Under the pieces are notes generated by a model. The model saw only the letters and a list, made by a program, of their open reading frames with translations. It had not been told where the DNA came from and ran no database searches. A stretch of 64,000 nt of DNA, taken from NCBI GenBank assembly GCA_035610365.1, contig CM069432.1, positions 108,457,529 through 108,521,528 on the forward strand, written 5' to 3'. How positions within the stretch are numbered: position 1 is the first letter of the stretch; every line of letters starts with the position of its first letter. A program made the translations under genes and the position numbers. Shown here piece after piece: positions 13,270 to 24,345 of the stretch. Source of the DNA: Aquatica leii. Its lineage: Eukaryota; Arthropoda; Insecta; Coleoptera; Lampyridae.

Positions 13270-15432
13270 GGTTTCGAACATTTTTTTTTAATTAGTTCAT
13301 GATTTTAGGCAAAATAAATTTCAATAAAAGTTTTTGTTACTAAAGGAATTACATAAGTACGCAGACTAAATTTAGAGGAACCCTGTTAAACATTTTTAGC
13401 GTTGTTGCTTTATTTAGAAACCAATTGCAAGCACTGCTCTTGGATGATGCTTTATTTCCAAAATCTAGATAAAGTTTGTCAATATATCAAATCAATCACC
13501 AAAGTATATAGCTAGTACAAATACATAATGTTACTATACCCACATTTCTAATATTAAATAGTCTTGACAGTTAATTAATTGATGTACCTATGTTAAATTG
13601 AAGACAAAATAAAATATTATACTCTGCAAATAGTACTTACCTATATGTAGGTAAACAAAATTTTGGAAGCCAACATTATATCTATTAGTACGTTTTCCTC
13701 TTTTTTAAAACACCTTTTGCAAACATTATCAAGCTCTGAACGACATTTAAGCAGTGTTGTGCATATAGATAATTTAATTTTTATCTAGATGAGATAATAG
13801 ATAATTTCCAATTTTTGTATATAGACAACGATTGAGATACAAGATGAAGAATTTCTTTAGATAATTTAATCTATAATTTACGTAGATAATACGATAGATG
13901 ATTCTATCAAATAGGTACAAACAGGTAATAATTTTTATTGATTGTTACCATTTAATTATCATCATATACGTAAAAGTATAATATAATCTCAAAACAGAAT
14001 AAATACCAATTTATTGTTTATTAAATTTACTAATTAAAAAACTAAAAGACCAATTGAAAACAAAAAATAAAAAACGAAAAAACACATGACAGAGATTTTA
14101 TTGATTTAATGACCTACTATTGTAAAATTTGAAACAAATTTCTTGATACAATATGATCCTTTCAAATTTTTATTGCTAAGTAAAACTTAGATTATCAGGA
14201 CTAAAGTCTTTCAATTAGCGCAGAAATTGATGTGTTTAATCAATAACTTTTTCACAAATGGAGAAGTGTCTAGTAAACTGAATTAGTTTTTCTTTGTAAC
14301 AGGAAAAATCTGGCTTTGATATCGACATTTGAACCTAAAAGATTATAAAAATTATTGCTCATAGCCGTTAATCAAACTCCCCAGAATTATTGATTCTTGT
14401 TTTGAAATTAAAGTTATCATTTGTAGTTCGATATTTTAAGCAAATTTTTTACAAAAATCCAACTAATCCTCAAAAATTTATTGTATTTTAAATTTTGAGC
14501 AGCTTACATCAGCGAGCACTTAAAGAATCAGCTTTTGGGTTTCAACGGGCTCCAATATTTTAAACAGATTATGCTCTGCTCACTACTTTTTGTAATTGTA
14601 AGTGCAACAAATCCAAATGTAAAAATAAGCATTTTTGTTATGCAGTTTTGTTAATTATATTTGACAGGTTGTCATAATCATGAGATAATTTACATTGATT
14701 TTTAGAATTATATAAGAGCGTTTTTATTCGACGCGGTCTACATTAGGATCTTATTGCGACGTTATTATAACTTACTCAACACGTTTATTTAAAGAATAAG
14801 GTAAAAGCACCATGACTTAAATACCTTTCAAAAAGAACTCTAAATCACGTGTATCGAGGTTTGCCACTTTCAACTGCTCAAAAAGTCGTGAATTTCCTCT
14901 TTTTCAATTAAGCATTTTTTACTTAGGCATAGTTTTGCTGTGTAGGCACTTCAACTAATCAGATTTTCAAAACTACAAAATTAGTAGCTGTTAATCTCAA
15001 TGTATGAATCGTGCAAGATAATGTATGGAATGAATGTACGCATATAAAAAAGTTTATTATTGTTTCAAAAGACGATAAGAGACTTATCGCAATAGGTTCA
15101 GTAATTTGAGTTGTGTTTTTGTTTATATCTCGTATTGCATGTATTTACGCTCAAGGTCACGTGAGGTTAGTTTTGGTCAGCAGAAGAACTGCAAACATGC
15201 GAAACATCTACGGCGATTAGTTATCAGGTTTTATCGATCTGGACCGTGCTACATCACGACAGGCATTACAAACTATATTATTTTTACAAATATAAAAATA
15301 ATAAAAAAAAACAAATCTAAAATAAAAAATGTGTTACTTTTAAAAAATCATCACGATAATTTCAGGATTAGATAACAGAAAAATCTTGAAATTTAGTTAA
15401 AATTGAAAAATAACGATGTTAAATTTAATGTC
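13270..15432. other. AT-rich stretch, no gene seen
   Basis: GATAATTTAATC-like motifs recur at 13760-13900 and may be the end of an undefined repeat that begins GCAGTGTTGTGCAT; no matching far end was found. The open frame at 15106-15375 becomes Lys/Ile/Asn-rich at its end and is probably chance. Confidence 0.4.
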
Positions 15433-16142
15433 AAATTTGACATATTTAGTAATAAACGTAGTACCCTTGTTTATATACATTATAGTTAGACAATGACTGC
15501 GCTAAAATTGGAAACATTAATTTGGATGCAAATGGAGTAGTTTTGGATGCAAACGCAAAATTGACATGTTTGGCGCTGATTTTGTTAATATTACAGATTT
15601 CTAAGTTACAGCTCAGTATATTATCTTACAGTAATCTATAAATATACAGTTTTAGAGATTTGGAGAAGACATACGTTCTTTTTTATTACATGTAATATAA
15701 CCTTGAAAGAAAATTAATTATATCTATGCACGATAACACTTATGTTATGAAATTCGGTCTACGCTCGGGTCTACGTAAACAACTAGCATTCTGAGAAACA
15801 TAATTATTCCCCTAATAGAAGACAATTTTATAATTGAATGTACAGTTTCTAATTTGTATATATTTGTTTATAGCAGTGGCGGCTTCTCTATTAGGTCATT
15901 TGGTCAATGACCCTCCAAAAATGAATAAGAAAGGTATTTTATTTGCTTTAAAATTACAAAAAATTTGCGTTTAAATCAAATTATCAGCGTTAAAATTTCT
16001 TGCGTTTAAATAATTGTCAATTTAAACGCAACAGATACGAAAGCTTGCGAATTTATCCGAGGCTGCCACGAACTTTTGTCCGCACTTACATTATATTACG
16101 ATGAGAGTTATTCTAATCAAGAGTGAGACACACATAATACAC
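15433..16142 (+). repeat. 710-bp segment duplicated in inverted orientation
   Basis: This segment reappears as its reverse complement at 26624-27333 with the same length and no difference seen by eye. It comprises about 440 bp of unique flank plus the first 269 bp of hAT copy 2. One breakpoint falls in the palindrome TGTCAAATTTGACA. Confidence 0.93.
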
Positions 16143-17003
16143 TTTTATGCGAGTTAGAAAAGAAGATAAGTAAATGTTAAAATTCGTTCGCTGGCTGTGG
16201 CTGGGTTTTCAGCCGGCCGCCTACGCCAAAGATAATACTCAGTGCAATTATCTTTGAGTGCAATGCTATCATTGCTTACGTGACTTACGTCATCTATCGT
16301 TATCTTCGCAGCACGTGTGTGTTAAATACAGATTTCTTATCACATATGACAGTACGTTTTGTTTCATAATAACTGTGGTACAACACGTTAAAAAATGAAT
16401 AGCTAATAATTGTTTACACATCTAGAATTTATATTTAATGCTCGTCCTCGGCCTTTACTTCAAATTCGACCAACCAGTAAACATAAAAATAAAGAAGTTT
16501 ACAGTAATTCAAGGAATCTGTGTATGATTCGTTAGATTGGATTTGTGGAATTAAAATAAATAATAAATTTTAGTGTTTTTTATTTACTGTTTTCAGATGA
16601 TGCATTAATCATTATGTTGTAAAATAATGTTACGGATTTATAGCATTTAAAAGAAAAAGTAAAAATCAATTGTGAAGTCAATTAAAGACTATAATCAAAA
16701 AGTTTGTAAAAACTAAAAATAAAGTTCTCGCAAGCTAACTTTCGATGCACGTCATTAATGACGTAAAATTCATACCACCCTATTTATAGTAAAATTTTAA
16801 TAAACACCGATTTGTCTTATGGGATTTTTTTTTGTCAAATTGTTAGTGTGCTTAATACAGTTGCAGCGTTGTCGGCATCTGTCACTGGCATCTGTCAAGA
16901 TTAATTTGCGTTTTTACGTCAAAGTGCTCGTTGTTTTCTATAATTATTTTTGATAAAAAATTGTACTTATAAGAAAAATTTGGCGTTTTTTTGTTTAATA
17001 ATC

Positions 17004-18102
17004 ATGCCTAAGAAGTTTTTAGGAAGTCGTGGCAAGGAGCTCATTGCTTCTTTAATTAAGTATTTTGAGCTTGAACGAGATAATGGTGGTCCTTTGATAT
17101 CAGTAAATGCTGTGCGAGAGGTACTTTTCCACATAATATTTAAATTGTAATACATACATATCTTGTTTTTTTAGAGAGTTGCTGCAGCACTAAATATTAG
17201 TATATCTACAGTTAGTTCTGTATCTACAGCGGTTGCTAACAACGAGGTTCTTAGATCTCCTAAAAAACGCAAGCGTAGTAAACCTGTTACGAATGTAGAA
17301 ACTTTTAATGAAAACGCAATTCGTAATGTAATATACAGAATGTATGAAAACAGTAAGTTTACATGATTATGTTAACCTATAAGTTTATTGACATTATTAC
17401 TTCCAGAAGAACACATTACGGTACAGTTATTGTGGGAAAAATTGACCAAAGATAAATTATTTGAAGGCTGCCCAAGGTCTTTACATACTGTTTTAAAAAA
17501 CATTGGGTTTTCTTGGAAAAAGGACAATCCTCGAAGAGGATTAATGGAATTACCTGATGTTGCACTAAAACGAATTCGTTTTTTACGATCTTATATAAAA
17601 ATTAAAAAAGAAGGCAAATACCAATTTGTCTATTTAGATGAAACTTGGATATTTCAGAATGGTACTGTAAATCGATCATGGCAAAACGATGACTTGCGAA
17701 CCGTTAAGACCACAAAGTTGACGGTAAAAGGTAATGTTTACTATTTTGTTTGAAGAATAAACTTACCTTTTATGTTCTTAGATACATAGTTTTGCATGCT
17801 GGTAATAAAAATGGTTTTATTAATGGCGCCGAACAAATTTTTTCATCATCTACAAAAAATGAAGATTACCACGGTGAAATGAATCAAAAAAACTTTATGT
17901 ATTGGTTTGAAAACCAATTGTTAAAAAATTTACAAAAACCTTCCGTGATTGTATTGGACAATGCCTCATATCATAGTGCACTTGCTACGAAAATTCCTAA
18001 TGCCACGTGGAAAAAGAGTGCCATACAGGAATGGTTAAGAAACCAAAATATTCCATTTGAATATAATTTTTTAAAATGTGAACTTCTTGCAAAAGTTTCG
18101 TC
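17004..18102 (+). CDS. DD82E-like transposase, exons 1-4
   Basis: Exons 17004-17120, 17175-17352, 17407-17730 and 17782-18102 are separated by 50-55-bp GT-AG introns. The start MPKKFLGSRG at 17004 is preferred over the upstream in-frame ATG at 16950 because conserved sequence begins there. Exon 1-2 encodes a helix-turn-helix-type region (AAALNISISTVSS) and a basic stretch (SPKKRKRSKP) that may be a nuclear localisation signal. Exon 3 carries the first catalytic Asp in YLDETW and exon 4 the second in IVLDNASYH. Exon 1-2 and 2-3 phases agree. Exon 3 to 4 is out by one base when the consensus donor at 17731 and acceptor at 17780-17781 are used, so either the copy has a one-base lesion or a non-obvious site is used. 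The protein would cut and paste the flanking TIRs. Confidence 0.8.
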
Positions 18103-18144
18103 GTAAGTTTTTTTATTATTTTATTGTAAGTTAATAAAACATAT

Positions 18145-18592
18145 TGAAACGTCCGAGAAATTACTTGCAAATGCAAGAGCCTTCTAGAACTGTTATCTAG
18201 TTTCTAGAAAATATAGCGAAAAGTAAGGAAAGATCGAGAAGAATTCGCTGATGTCTATAAAAGCCGAAGATGGAAATCGTAGGTCAGTTATTGCTGGAAT
18301 GCGAATGTGTTAAGAAGATTATCAAGTGAAAATAAATCGTTAACACGTGTTTGTCTACATAAATAAATCGAGAATAATCGTGTATGTGATAATTAGTGTA
18401 AACAAGAGTGATATCCGAGGACGTTATCTTATCTTAAGTGTTATACAACGGTATACATAAATTGTAGTGTAAGTGTTTTTATTATTAGATTTTATTAGTT
18501 CGGTTAATTTAAAAGTGTACATATTTCTATAATAAGTAAACGTAGTTTTAATCGTATAAATAAATTAGTTTTTAAGTAATAAATTCGTTACA
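18145..18592 (+). repeat. Gypsy 5' LTR
   Basis: It begins TGAAACGTCCGAG and ends TTCGTTACA. The 448 bp are identical by eye to 24290-24737. Several AATAAA signals lie downstream of the start site (for example near 18331), as needed for R/U5 polyadenylation. Confidence 0.97.
18256..18290 (+). promoter_or_regulatory. LTR core promoter (TATA box and initiator)
   Basis: TATAAAAG at 18256-18263 is followed 28-30 bases downstream by TCAGTT at 18284-18289, an insect-type initiator. The pair probably drives the genomic transcript and defines the U3/R border near 18286. The same pair recurs in the 3' LTR. Confidence 0.7.
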
Positions 18593-18595
18593 AAT

Positions 18596-18613
18596 TGGTG
18601 TCAGGTGTTCGGT
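18596..18613 (+). other. Primer binding site, tRNA-Leu-like
   Basis: TGGTGTCAG starts 3 bp after the 5' LTR. It is complementary to a 3' tRNA end of the insect tRNA-Leu type (CTGACACCA). The match weakens after nine bases. Confidence 0.6.
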
Positions 18614-18931
18614 TTTAAACCCGTGGAAATCGTGTAAATAGATAAAGCTGTTCGCGATTTTTATTAGTGTAAATACCATTAAGTAATCTAATATCGCTTC
18701 ATAATAAAAACATTGATTGTGAAAATAACTCTTAAATTCGAGATACGCGTGTTTATTTATAAAGTGTAATCATAGTTAAATTCGTTAATATAGTGCGTTA
18801 TCGCAATATTAATTAAATTCGTTTCCGTTTAATATTAACAAGTGAATCGTTATTAAATTTTGTGTTATATAAAAACTGCATTTTAAAAAGTAGTGTATTC
18901 AAAACTTTACATTCGTGTTATATTTAAATTT

Positions 18932-20110
18932 ATGCCGGTGACGCGTTCGCAAACAGTTAAAATGGATGCAAAACTATTTGAATTTCTTGAATCGATAAAA
19001 AATGGTCAAGAATCGATGAATAGAAAAATGGAAGAAAATTCTCAGAAGATGGAAGAAAATTCTAGAAAAATGAAAGAAAATGCTAGAAGTTTAAAGAAGA
19101 AATACGAGCAAGCATGGAAAATCAAATAAAGACTATTGAGGAACAAATACAAGTTAGTGTAGGAAATCAAATCAAAATCGCGCAGAGGAAACTCAAGCAG
19201 ACATGTTAAATTTAAGAGAAGAAATTTGCGAATCTATGAATGAGAAAATGGAAGCAATAGAGGACAAACTAGAAGACAGAATGAAACTGCTTGAAGAAAG
19301 AATAAGTCGATTGAATTGTCACGGCGAAGGAAGCGTCACGAGTGAAGATTTAATACTGGATCATCGAGAAGAAAACACTCACAAGTTCAAAGTTGTACCA
19401 CCAAATTTTGATGGTAAAATTCCATGGTAAACCTACTACAAGCAGTTTGAAGCCGCAGCTACTGCTAATGGTTGGAACAACAAGCAGAAAGCGACATCTT
19501 TAATAGTGTCCCTACGTGGAGAAGCGCTTGGATTTTACAAACTGTTCCGGACCACCTGCAAGAAAATTACGAACTCTTAATATCACGACTAGAAATGAGA
19601 TATGGGGATGCTCATCTTCAACAAGTTTACCAGGCTCAAATTAAAAGTCGGGTTCAGAAAGCTGCCGAAAGTCTTCAAGAGTTTGAGGCTGACATCGCCA
19701 GACTAACACGGCTTGCGTATCCTACAGCGCCAGATACCTTCTTGGAGCAATTGGCTATTCAAACCTTTGTAGACGGCCTTCGAGACAGCGAAACACAGCA
19801 GACTCTCCGGTTAGCTCGACCGAAGACGTTGGATGACGCATTAACCCATGCTTTGGAGTTCGAGGCGGCGAAACAAGCGTCGCACCGAGGCAGCCATAAG
19901 CTCCGCTGTGCTGCAGAAGTATCCTCGCACACAGAAGAAAGCATTGAAGACATAGTGCGACGGGTACTTCGGGAACGAAGCTCGAGGAAGAGAACTGACG
20001 TGCTGGAACCGCGGAGAAGTGGGCCACGTTCGACGCCGTTGTACTAAACCTAAGAAGAGGACTAGAAGAGCCCTCGAAAATTCGGAACGAGGCGAGCGAA
20101 AGAAACAAAA
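18932..20110 (+). pseudogene. gag: gag of the gypsy element, frameshifted
   Basis: The start is MPVTRSQT at 18932. The N-terminal part is a charged coiled coil with a repeated MEEN(S)QKMEEN unit (to 19129), continued at 19203-19430. A TAA at 19429-19431 interrupts a capsid-like domain that continues as YYKQFEAAATANGW and then, in another frame, from about 19530 to 20000 (NYELLISRLEMRYGD, FVDGLRDSETQQTLR). A CCHC zinc knuckle follows at 20001-20042 in yet another frame, with its second Cys replaced by Arg (C-W-N-R-G-E-V-G-H-x4-C). The product should form the particle and package RNA. At least three disruptions make this copy non-functional as read. Confidence 0.85.
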
Positions 20111-20149
20111 GTAATCACATCTAGTCAAACTCCGGAGGTTACAATCCAA

Positions 20150-20554
20150 ATGGCATCGCCTAGAGAGCAATTGCATAGCATTTATCTCGATGGCAAGATC
20201 AATGGGAGAAGCGTCCAGTTACTGGTTGACACGGGAGCGACGAAGACCATCATTCGTCCTGACATCTTATTGGAAAACGAGAAGACATCACCAGTAACAG
20301 TACGACTTCGAACAGCGACGAGCGACGAAATACCTACTCACGGACAAGTCAAAGTAACCATTGGTTTGGGAAATGGAGTACTCGACCATCAAGTACTGGT
20401 AGCCGACATCACGGAAGAAGTTATCCTGGGAATGGACGTGATAAAGAAGTATGGGTTCCATTTGGATATGAAGAACGATGTCCTGAAGATGGACAATGAA
20501 GAAATTCCTTTTCATTCGTCAGGAGAAGGCAGCCGTGCGAGTCTTATTGAGTGA
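20150..20554 (+). CDS. Aspartic protease domain of the gypsy element
   Basis: An intact 134-codon frame contains LLVDTGATKTIIRP, with the DTG active site at about residue 27, and ILGMDVIKKYGFHLD, the second conserved (I/L)LG-D strand, about 70 residues later. This is the normal layout of a retroviral-type pepsin monomer, which acts as a dimer to cleave Gag-Pol. The segment is out of frame with gag and with downstream RT, so it would not be translated as part of a continuous polyprotein in this copy. Confidence 0.85.
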   Translation: MASPREQLHSIYLDGKINGRSVQLLVDTGATKTIIRPDILLENEKTSPVTVRLRTATSDEIPTHGQVKVTIGLGNGVLDHQVLVADITEEVILGMDVIKKYGFHLDMKNDVLKMDNEEIPFHSSGEGSRASLIE

Positions 20555-20937
20555 ACGTGACTCTGCCTGCAAGGACTGAAAGTGTGGTGATGGCACGCCT
20601 GGATGGAAGTCTCCGGGAAGGCTACATACGCGCGATTGAACCAATGGAGGGCAGGCTTAGTTGAAAAGGGACTACTCGTTGGCAGAACTTTAGTACGAGT
20701 AAAAGACGATGCCAGTAAGGATCTTAAACATCAACTCAGATCCTGTAACGCTAAAAAAGAAGACCGTGGTAGGCCAATGCACGCCAGTATCACAAATTGT
20801 GAGATGCGTGAAGTCGAACGAAGATACGTCGCTGAAGAAGTGTCCACAACATCTATTGGACATTCTTACCACCAAATGCGAAAACCTCAGCCAAGACCAG
20901 CTGGCTAAAGTTAAAGTGTTGATCAAAGTACCAAGAT
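20555..20937 (+). pseudogene. Protease-RT linker, frame-shifted
   Basis: Pol-linker sequence continues but alternates between frames (for example NSDPVTLKKKTVVGQCTPVS in one, DASKDLK in another). No stable open frame or known domain was found. Confidence 0.5.
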
Positions 20938-21895
20938 GTGTTCGCGCTGGAGAGTGGCTCCAAAGGAAGAACTAACGTGGTGAAACATAAAATTAATACC
21001 GGAGACGCTCGGCCGATACGACAACATCCACGCAGACTTCCTTTGGCGAAAAGAAGAAGCCGAACAAATAATTACGGATATGGAGAGAGAGGCGTGATTG
21101 AACCTTCAAGTAGTCCATGGGCATCCCCAGTGGTACTCGTGAAGAAGAAGGATGGATCAACGAGGTTTTGCGTAGACTACAGGCAGCTAAACGACGTGAC
21201 CAAAAAGGACAGCTACCCTTTACCCAGAATTGACGATACGCTAGACACCCTGTCAGGATCCCAGTGGTTTTCTACGTTAGATTTAAAGAGTGGATACTGG
21301 CAGGGTCGAATTAGAACCCAGGATCGTGAAAAACAGCTTTACGATCGGAACTGGTTTGTCGCAGTTCACCGTAATGCCCTTCCGCCTGTGTACCGCCCCC
21401 GCAACGTTCGAGCGCTTGATGGAGACCATCTTGCGCGGATTGTCTTGGAAGACGTGCTTGGTTTACTGGACGACGTGATCGTTGTTGGAAGGTCGTTTGA
21501 AGAGCACTTGAACAACTTGAAGGAAGTGTTCCACCGATTACGGGGGGCTAACCTCAAACTGAGCCCAAAAAGAAGTGCCACGTATTTAAGAAGGAAGTCA
21601 ATACCTTGGCCCACGTCGTATCTAGAGATGGAGTAAGGGCTGACCCAGACAAAATCCGAGCAGTGCAAGCATGGCCAAGACCGATCGACAAACATCAGGT
21701 CCGAAGTTTCCTTGGGTTGTGCACTTATTATAGAAGATTTGTCCCCGGATTTGCCAATATTGCCAAACCATTGACAAAACTAACCGAAGAAAAAGCAGAA
21801 TTTAGATGGGATGAAGACTGCGAAAATTCTTTTAATCAACTAAAACAGGCCCTAGTCACTTCGCCGATTTTGGAGTTATCCACGAGAAGATGGAA
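20938..21895 (+). pseudogene. pol: Reverse transcriptase of the gypsy element, frameshifted
   Basis: The frame opens with the conserved approach [20 protein letters not shown] and contains FCVDYRQLN and [12 protein letters not shown], the first catalytic Asp block. It then shifts. The catalytic YxDD box near 21464 has lost one base, so Tyr falls in one frame and LDDVIVVG in the next. The thumb/connection region continues at 21606-21895 (VRSFLGLCTYYRRFVPGF). RT copies the element RNA into DNA in the cytoplasmic particle. At least four frame changes are visible. Confidence 0.88.
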
Positions 21896-22388
21896 AGTTT
21901 GTTTTGGATACCGACGCAAGCAATATGGCCATAGGCGCGGTCCTTTCGCAGGTTCAAGATGGCCAAGAAAAGGTTATCGCGTACTTTAGCAAGGTTTGTC
22001 TAGGCCAGAAAGGAATTATTGCGTGACTAGGAGAGAGCTGTTGTGCAGTCGTTAAGTCCATCGAACATTTCTACAAGTATTTGTATGGACGAAAATTTTA
22101 CTGAGACCAGACCACGCCGGTTTAAAATCGCTACTACAGTCCCGTATCCCAGAAGGACAAGTGGCAAGATGGATCGAGAGACTGCAAGAGTATGACTACG
22201 ACACAGAACACCGTGCCGGAAGCAGTCATCGGAACGCTGATGCCTTGTCCAGAAGACCATGTCCGGCGGACTGCAGCCATTGTTCGCGACTGGAAGAAAA
22301 AGTCGAATGCCTCCGGAGAACTGCTATGGTTGATGATGAGTGGGAACCTGAGCAGTTACGTCGCGAACAAAAGACGATCCTGAAATAA
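21896..22388 (+). pseudogene. RNase H domain of the gypsy element, frameshifted
   Basis: Fragments in several frames correspond to the RNase H fold: DTDASNMAIGAVLSQVQDGQ near 21911, an RTDHAGLKS-like strand near 22110, and ARWIERLQEYDYDTEHRAG then NADALSRRP at 22161-22256. The order and spacing match Ty3/gypsy RNase H. In-frame stops, including a TGA near 22024, interrupt it. Confidence 0.75.
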
Positions 22389-22563
22389 GACTACTCCTCG
22401 ACTGGAAAGAAAGCGGCCGACGACCAACCTGGGAAGAAGTGAGTGCTTTGGGCAAAAATATCAAAGCGTACTGGGCGCAGTGGGACTCCTTGATAGTAGA
22501 AGACGGTCTTCTTAAGCGATCCTAGAAAGTGCCGAGGGCACGGGAAACAGACTACAGCTGGTA

Positions 22564-23666
22564 GTGCCAAAGAGCAGGGTGACCGAAGTGTTGAAGCATC
22601 TCCACGATGGGACATCGGGAGGACACTTTGGCATTAAGAAGACGTTGGGTAAAGTGCGAGAACGATTCTACTGGATGAACTGCAAAGAGGACGTCATGAA
22701 ATGGTGCCGTAAATGCATAGTCTGCGCTTCAGGACATGGTCCAGCGAGAAAGCGCAAAGCACCCATGAAACAATACAACGTAGGAAGCCTTTTGGAAAGA
22801 GTAGCGATTGACATCGCAGGGCCGTTCCCAGAATCCGATTCGGGAAATAAATCCATCCTGGTGGCGATGGATTATTTCACGAATTGGAGGGAGGCTTACG
22901 CTATACCCAATCAGGAAGCAGCTACAGTCGCAGACGTATTAGTAAAGGAGTTTTCTGCCGGTTTGGAGTTCCGTTAGAATTACACTCCGATCAAGGCCGC
23001 AATTTTGAGTCTGGGCTGTTTCAAGAAGTTTGCCGACTGTTAGGAATTAAGAAGACTAGGACAACGCCTCTTCATCCTCAGTCTGATGGCATGGTTGAAC
23101 GGATGAATCGAACAATGGGCAAGTACTTAGCCAAGGTAGTGTCCGAACACCAAAGGGACTGGGATCAGTACTTGCACCTTTTCTTAATGGCATACCGATC
23201 ATCCGTTCACGAAAGCACAGGCCAAACACCATCCTGTGTCATGCTCGGTCGTGAGATAAGATTACCATGCGATCTTCAATTTGGACGAAGACCGGAAGAA
23301 GAAGTCGCTGGAGAAGATTACGTCAGCAAGCTGGCAAAGAGGCTAGACGAAGTACATGAAGAGGTTCGTAAAAACACACAAATTGCCAGCGACAGGATGA
23401 AAACAAGATATGACGTCAAGGCGCAAAATGGTGGGTTTCAACCTGGCGATATGGTTTGGTTGTATAACCCTCAAAGGAGACGTGGTTTGTCGCCGAAGCT
23501 GCAAAGGCAATGGGAGGGCCCTTGTGAAATCGTGCAGCGTATTAACGACGTTATATACCGCATCCGAAAACCGCCCAGAGGCAAGCCAAAAGTGGTCCAC
23601 GTCGATCGTCTAGCCCCGTTTGCTGGCGATAACCACAATGCGCAAGTTCAGGTCGAACCAGAGTAA
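22564..23666 (+). pseudogene. Integrase of the gypsy element, one frameshift
   Basis: The first frame (22564-22977) carries the H2C2 zinc-binding module (HLHDGTSGGHFGIKK ... CRKCIVC) and the first catalytic Asp in RVAIDIAGPFP. After one frameshift near 22950 the second frame (to 23666) carries ELHSDQGRNFES with the second Asp. SDGMVERMNRT holds the catalytic Glu. A C-terminal GPY/F-like module (WEGPCEIVQRINDVIYRI) ends in a stop at 23664-23666. No chromodomain follows. A single lesion separates two otherwise intact halves. Confidence 0.9.
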
Positions 23667-23698
23667 TAAGTAGCAGAACCAGGAATCCAATCGAAGAA

Positions 23699-24345
23699 AT
23701 GGAGTTCGAAAAGTTTATGAACTTATACGGAGGTTCTGGAAAAGCTAGGTTCGGAGTTACCACCGAGGAACAACAAGACCTGTTCCAGACACAAAAAGAT
23801 TACGCCATCGCACATTGCGTGAGCGAGGAGCTTGACATGTCCAAAGGGGTTGCAGTCGTGTTTAAAAAGAAGTTTGGACAGCTAGATGAATTACGAAGAC
23901 AGCAACCTATCTGGTCACCAAGAAATACTCACGTGTCAAGCCGTTATACAAAGATCTGTGGCGAACATTATGGAGTCTCAAGAGACAAATGGAGTTCCAT
24001 CATGTTAAGAAATTGGCAGTACCCAAGCTTGGTTGTGGGTTAGACCAATTGAATTGGAGGACAGTTCGAAACATGTTGGAGGTCGTCTTCCGAGGAACAG
24101 GCGTTCAAGTGTTGGTCTGTAGTTACCAACCGAGGAGAGTATTGGGTCAGGAAAAGTCCATTGACTGTTACTTTTATGGTCAAGGAAGTTGCCGAAATGG
24201 AGGAAGCTGCCGCTATCGCCACGATCCCTTTTACCGGTGTCGCATCCAGTCTCCTGTTCTGGGACAGAACAGTCCTAAGAAGGGGGCAGTGAAACGTCCG
24301 AGAAATTACTTGCAAATGCAAGAGCCTTCTAGAACTGTTATCTAG
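23699..24345 (+). pseudogene. Macro domain plus CCCH zinc-finger ORF (env position)
   Basis: This additional ORF starts 32 bp after the integrase stop, in a different frame. The first part reads DLFQTQKDYAIAHCVSEELD then MSKGVAVVFKKKFG, a close match to the ADP-ribose-binding loop of TARG1/OARD1-type macro domains. After a break near 23907 it continues as YLVTKKYS, KPLYKDLW and VPKLGCGLDQLNW. TARG1 uses a Lys in the LxTKK segment and an Asp in GCGLD for catalysis; both are present. Roughly 15-20 residues usually found before YLVTKK are absent and the frame changes there, so this copy has an internal deletion. A CCCH finger (C-x7-C-x5-C-x3-H) lies at 24166-24222. The frame crosses the polypurine tract and ends in the 3' LTR at 24345. 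Removal of ADP-ribose marks or RNA binding are inferences. Confidence 0.85.
24278..24289 (+). other. Polypurine tract
   Basis: AAGAAGGGGGCAG-type purine run directly precedes the 3' LTR start at 24290. It primes plus-strand DNA synthesis. It also encodes residues of the macro-CCCH ORF. Confidence 0.85.

Noticed and set aside
19755-20176. Three overlapping minus-strand frames over gag
   Set aside because: They are antisense shadows of the GC-richer gag/protease coding sequence.
23699-24345. Reading the extra ORF as an envelope gene
   Set aside because: It has no signal peptide, transmembrane segment or fusion-type motif, and its residues match a macro domain and a CCCH finger instead.
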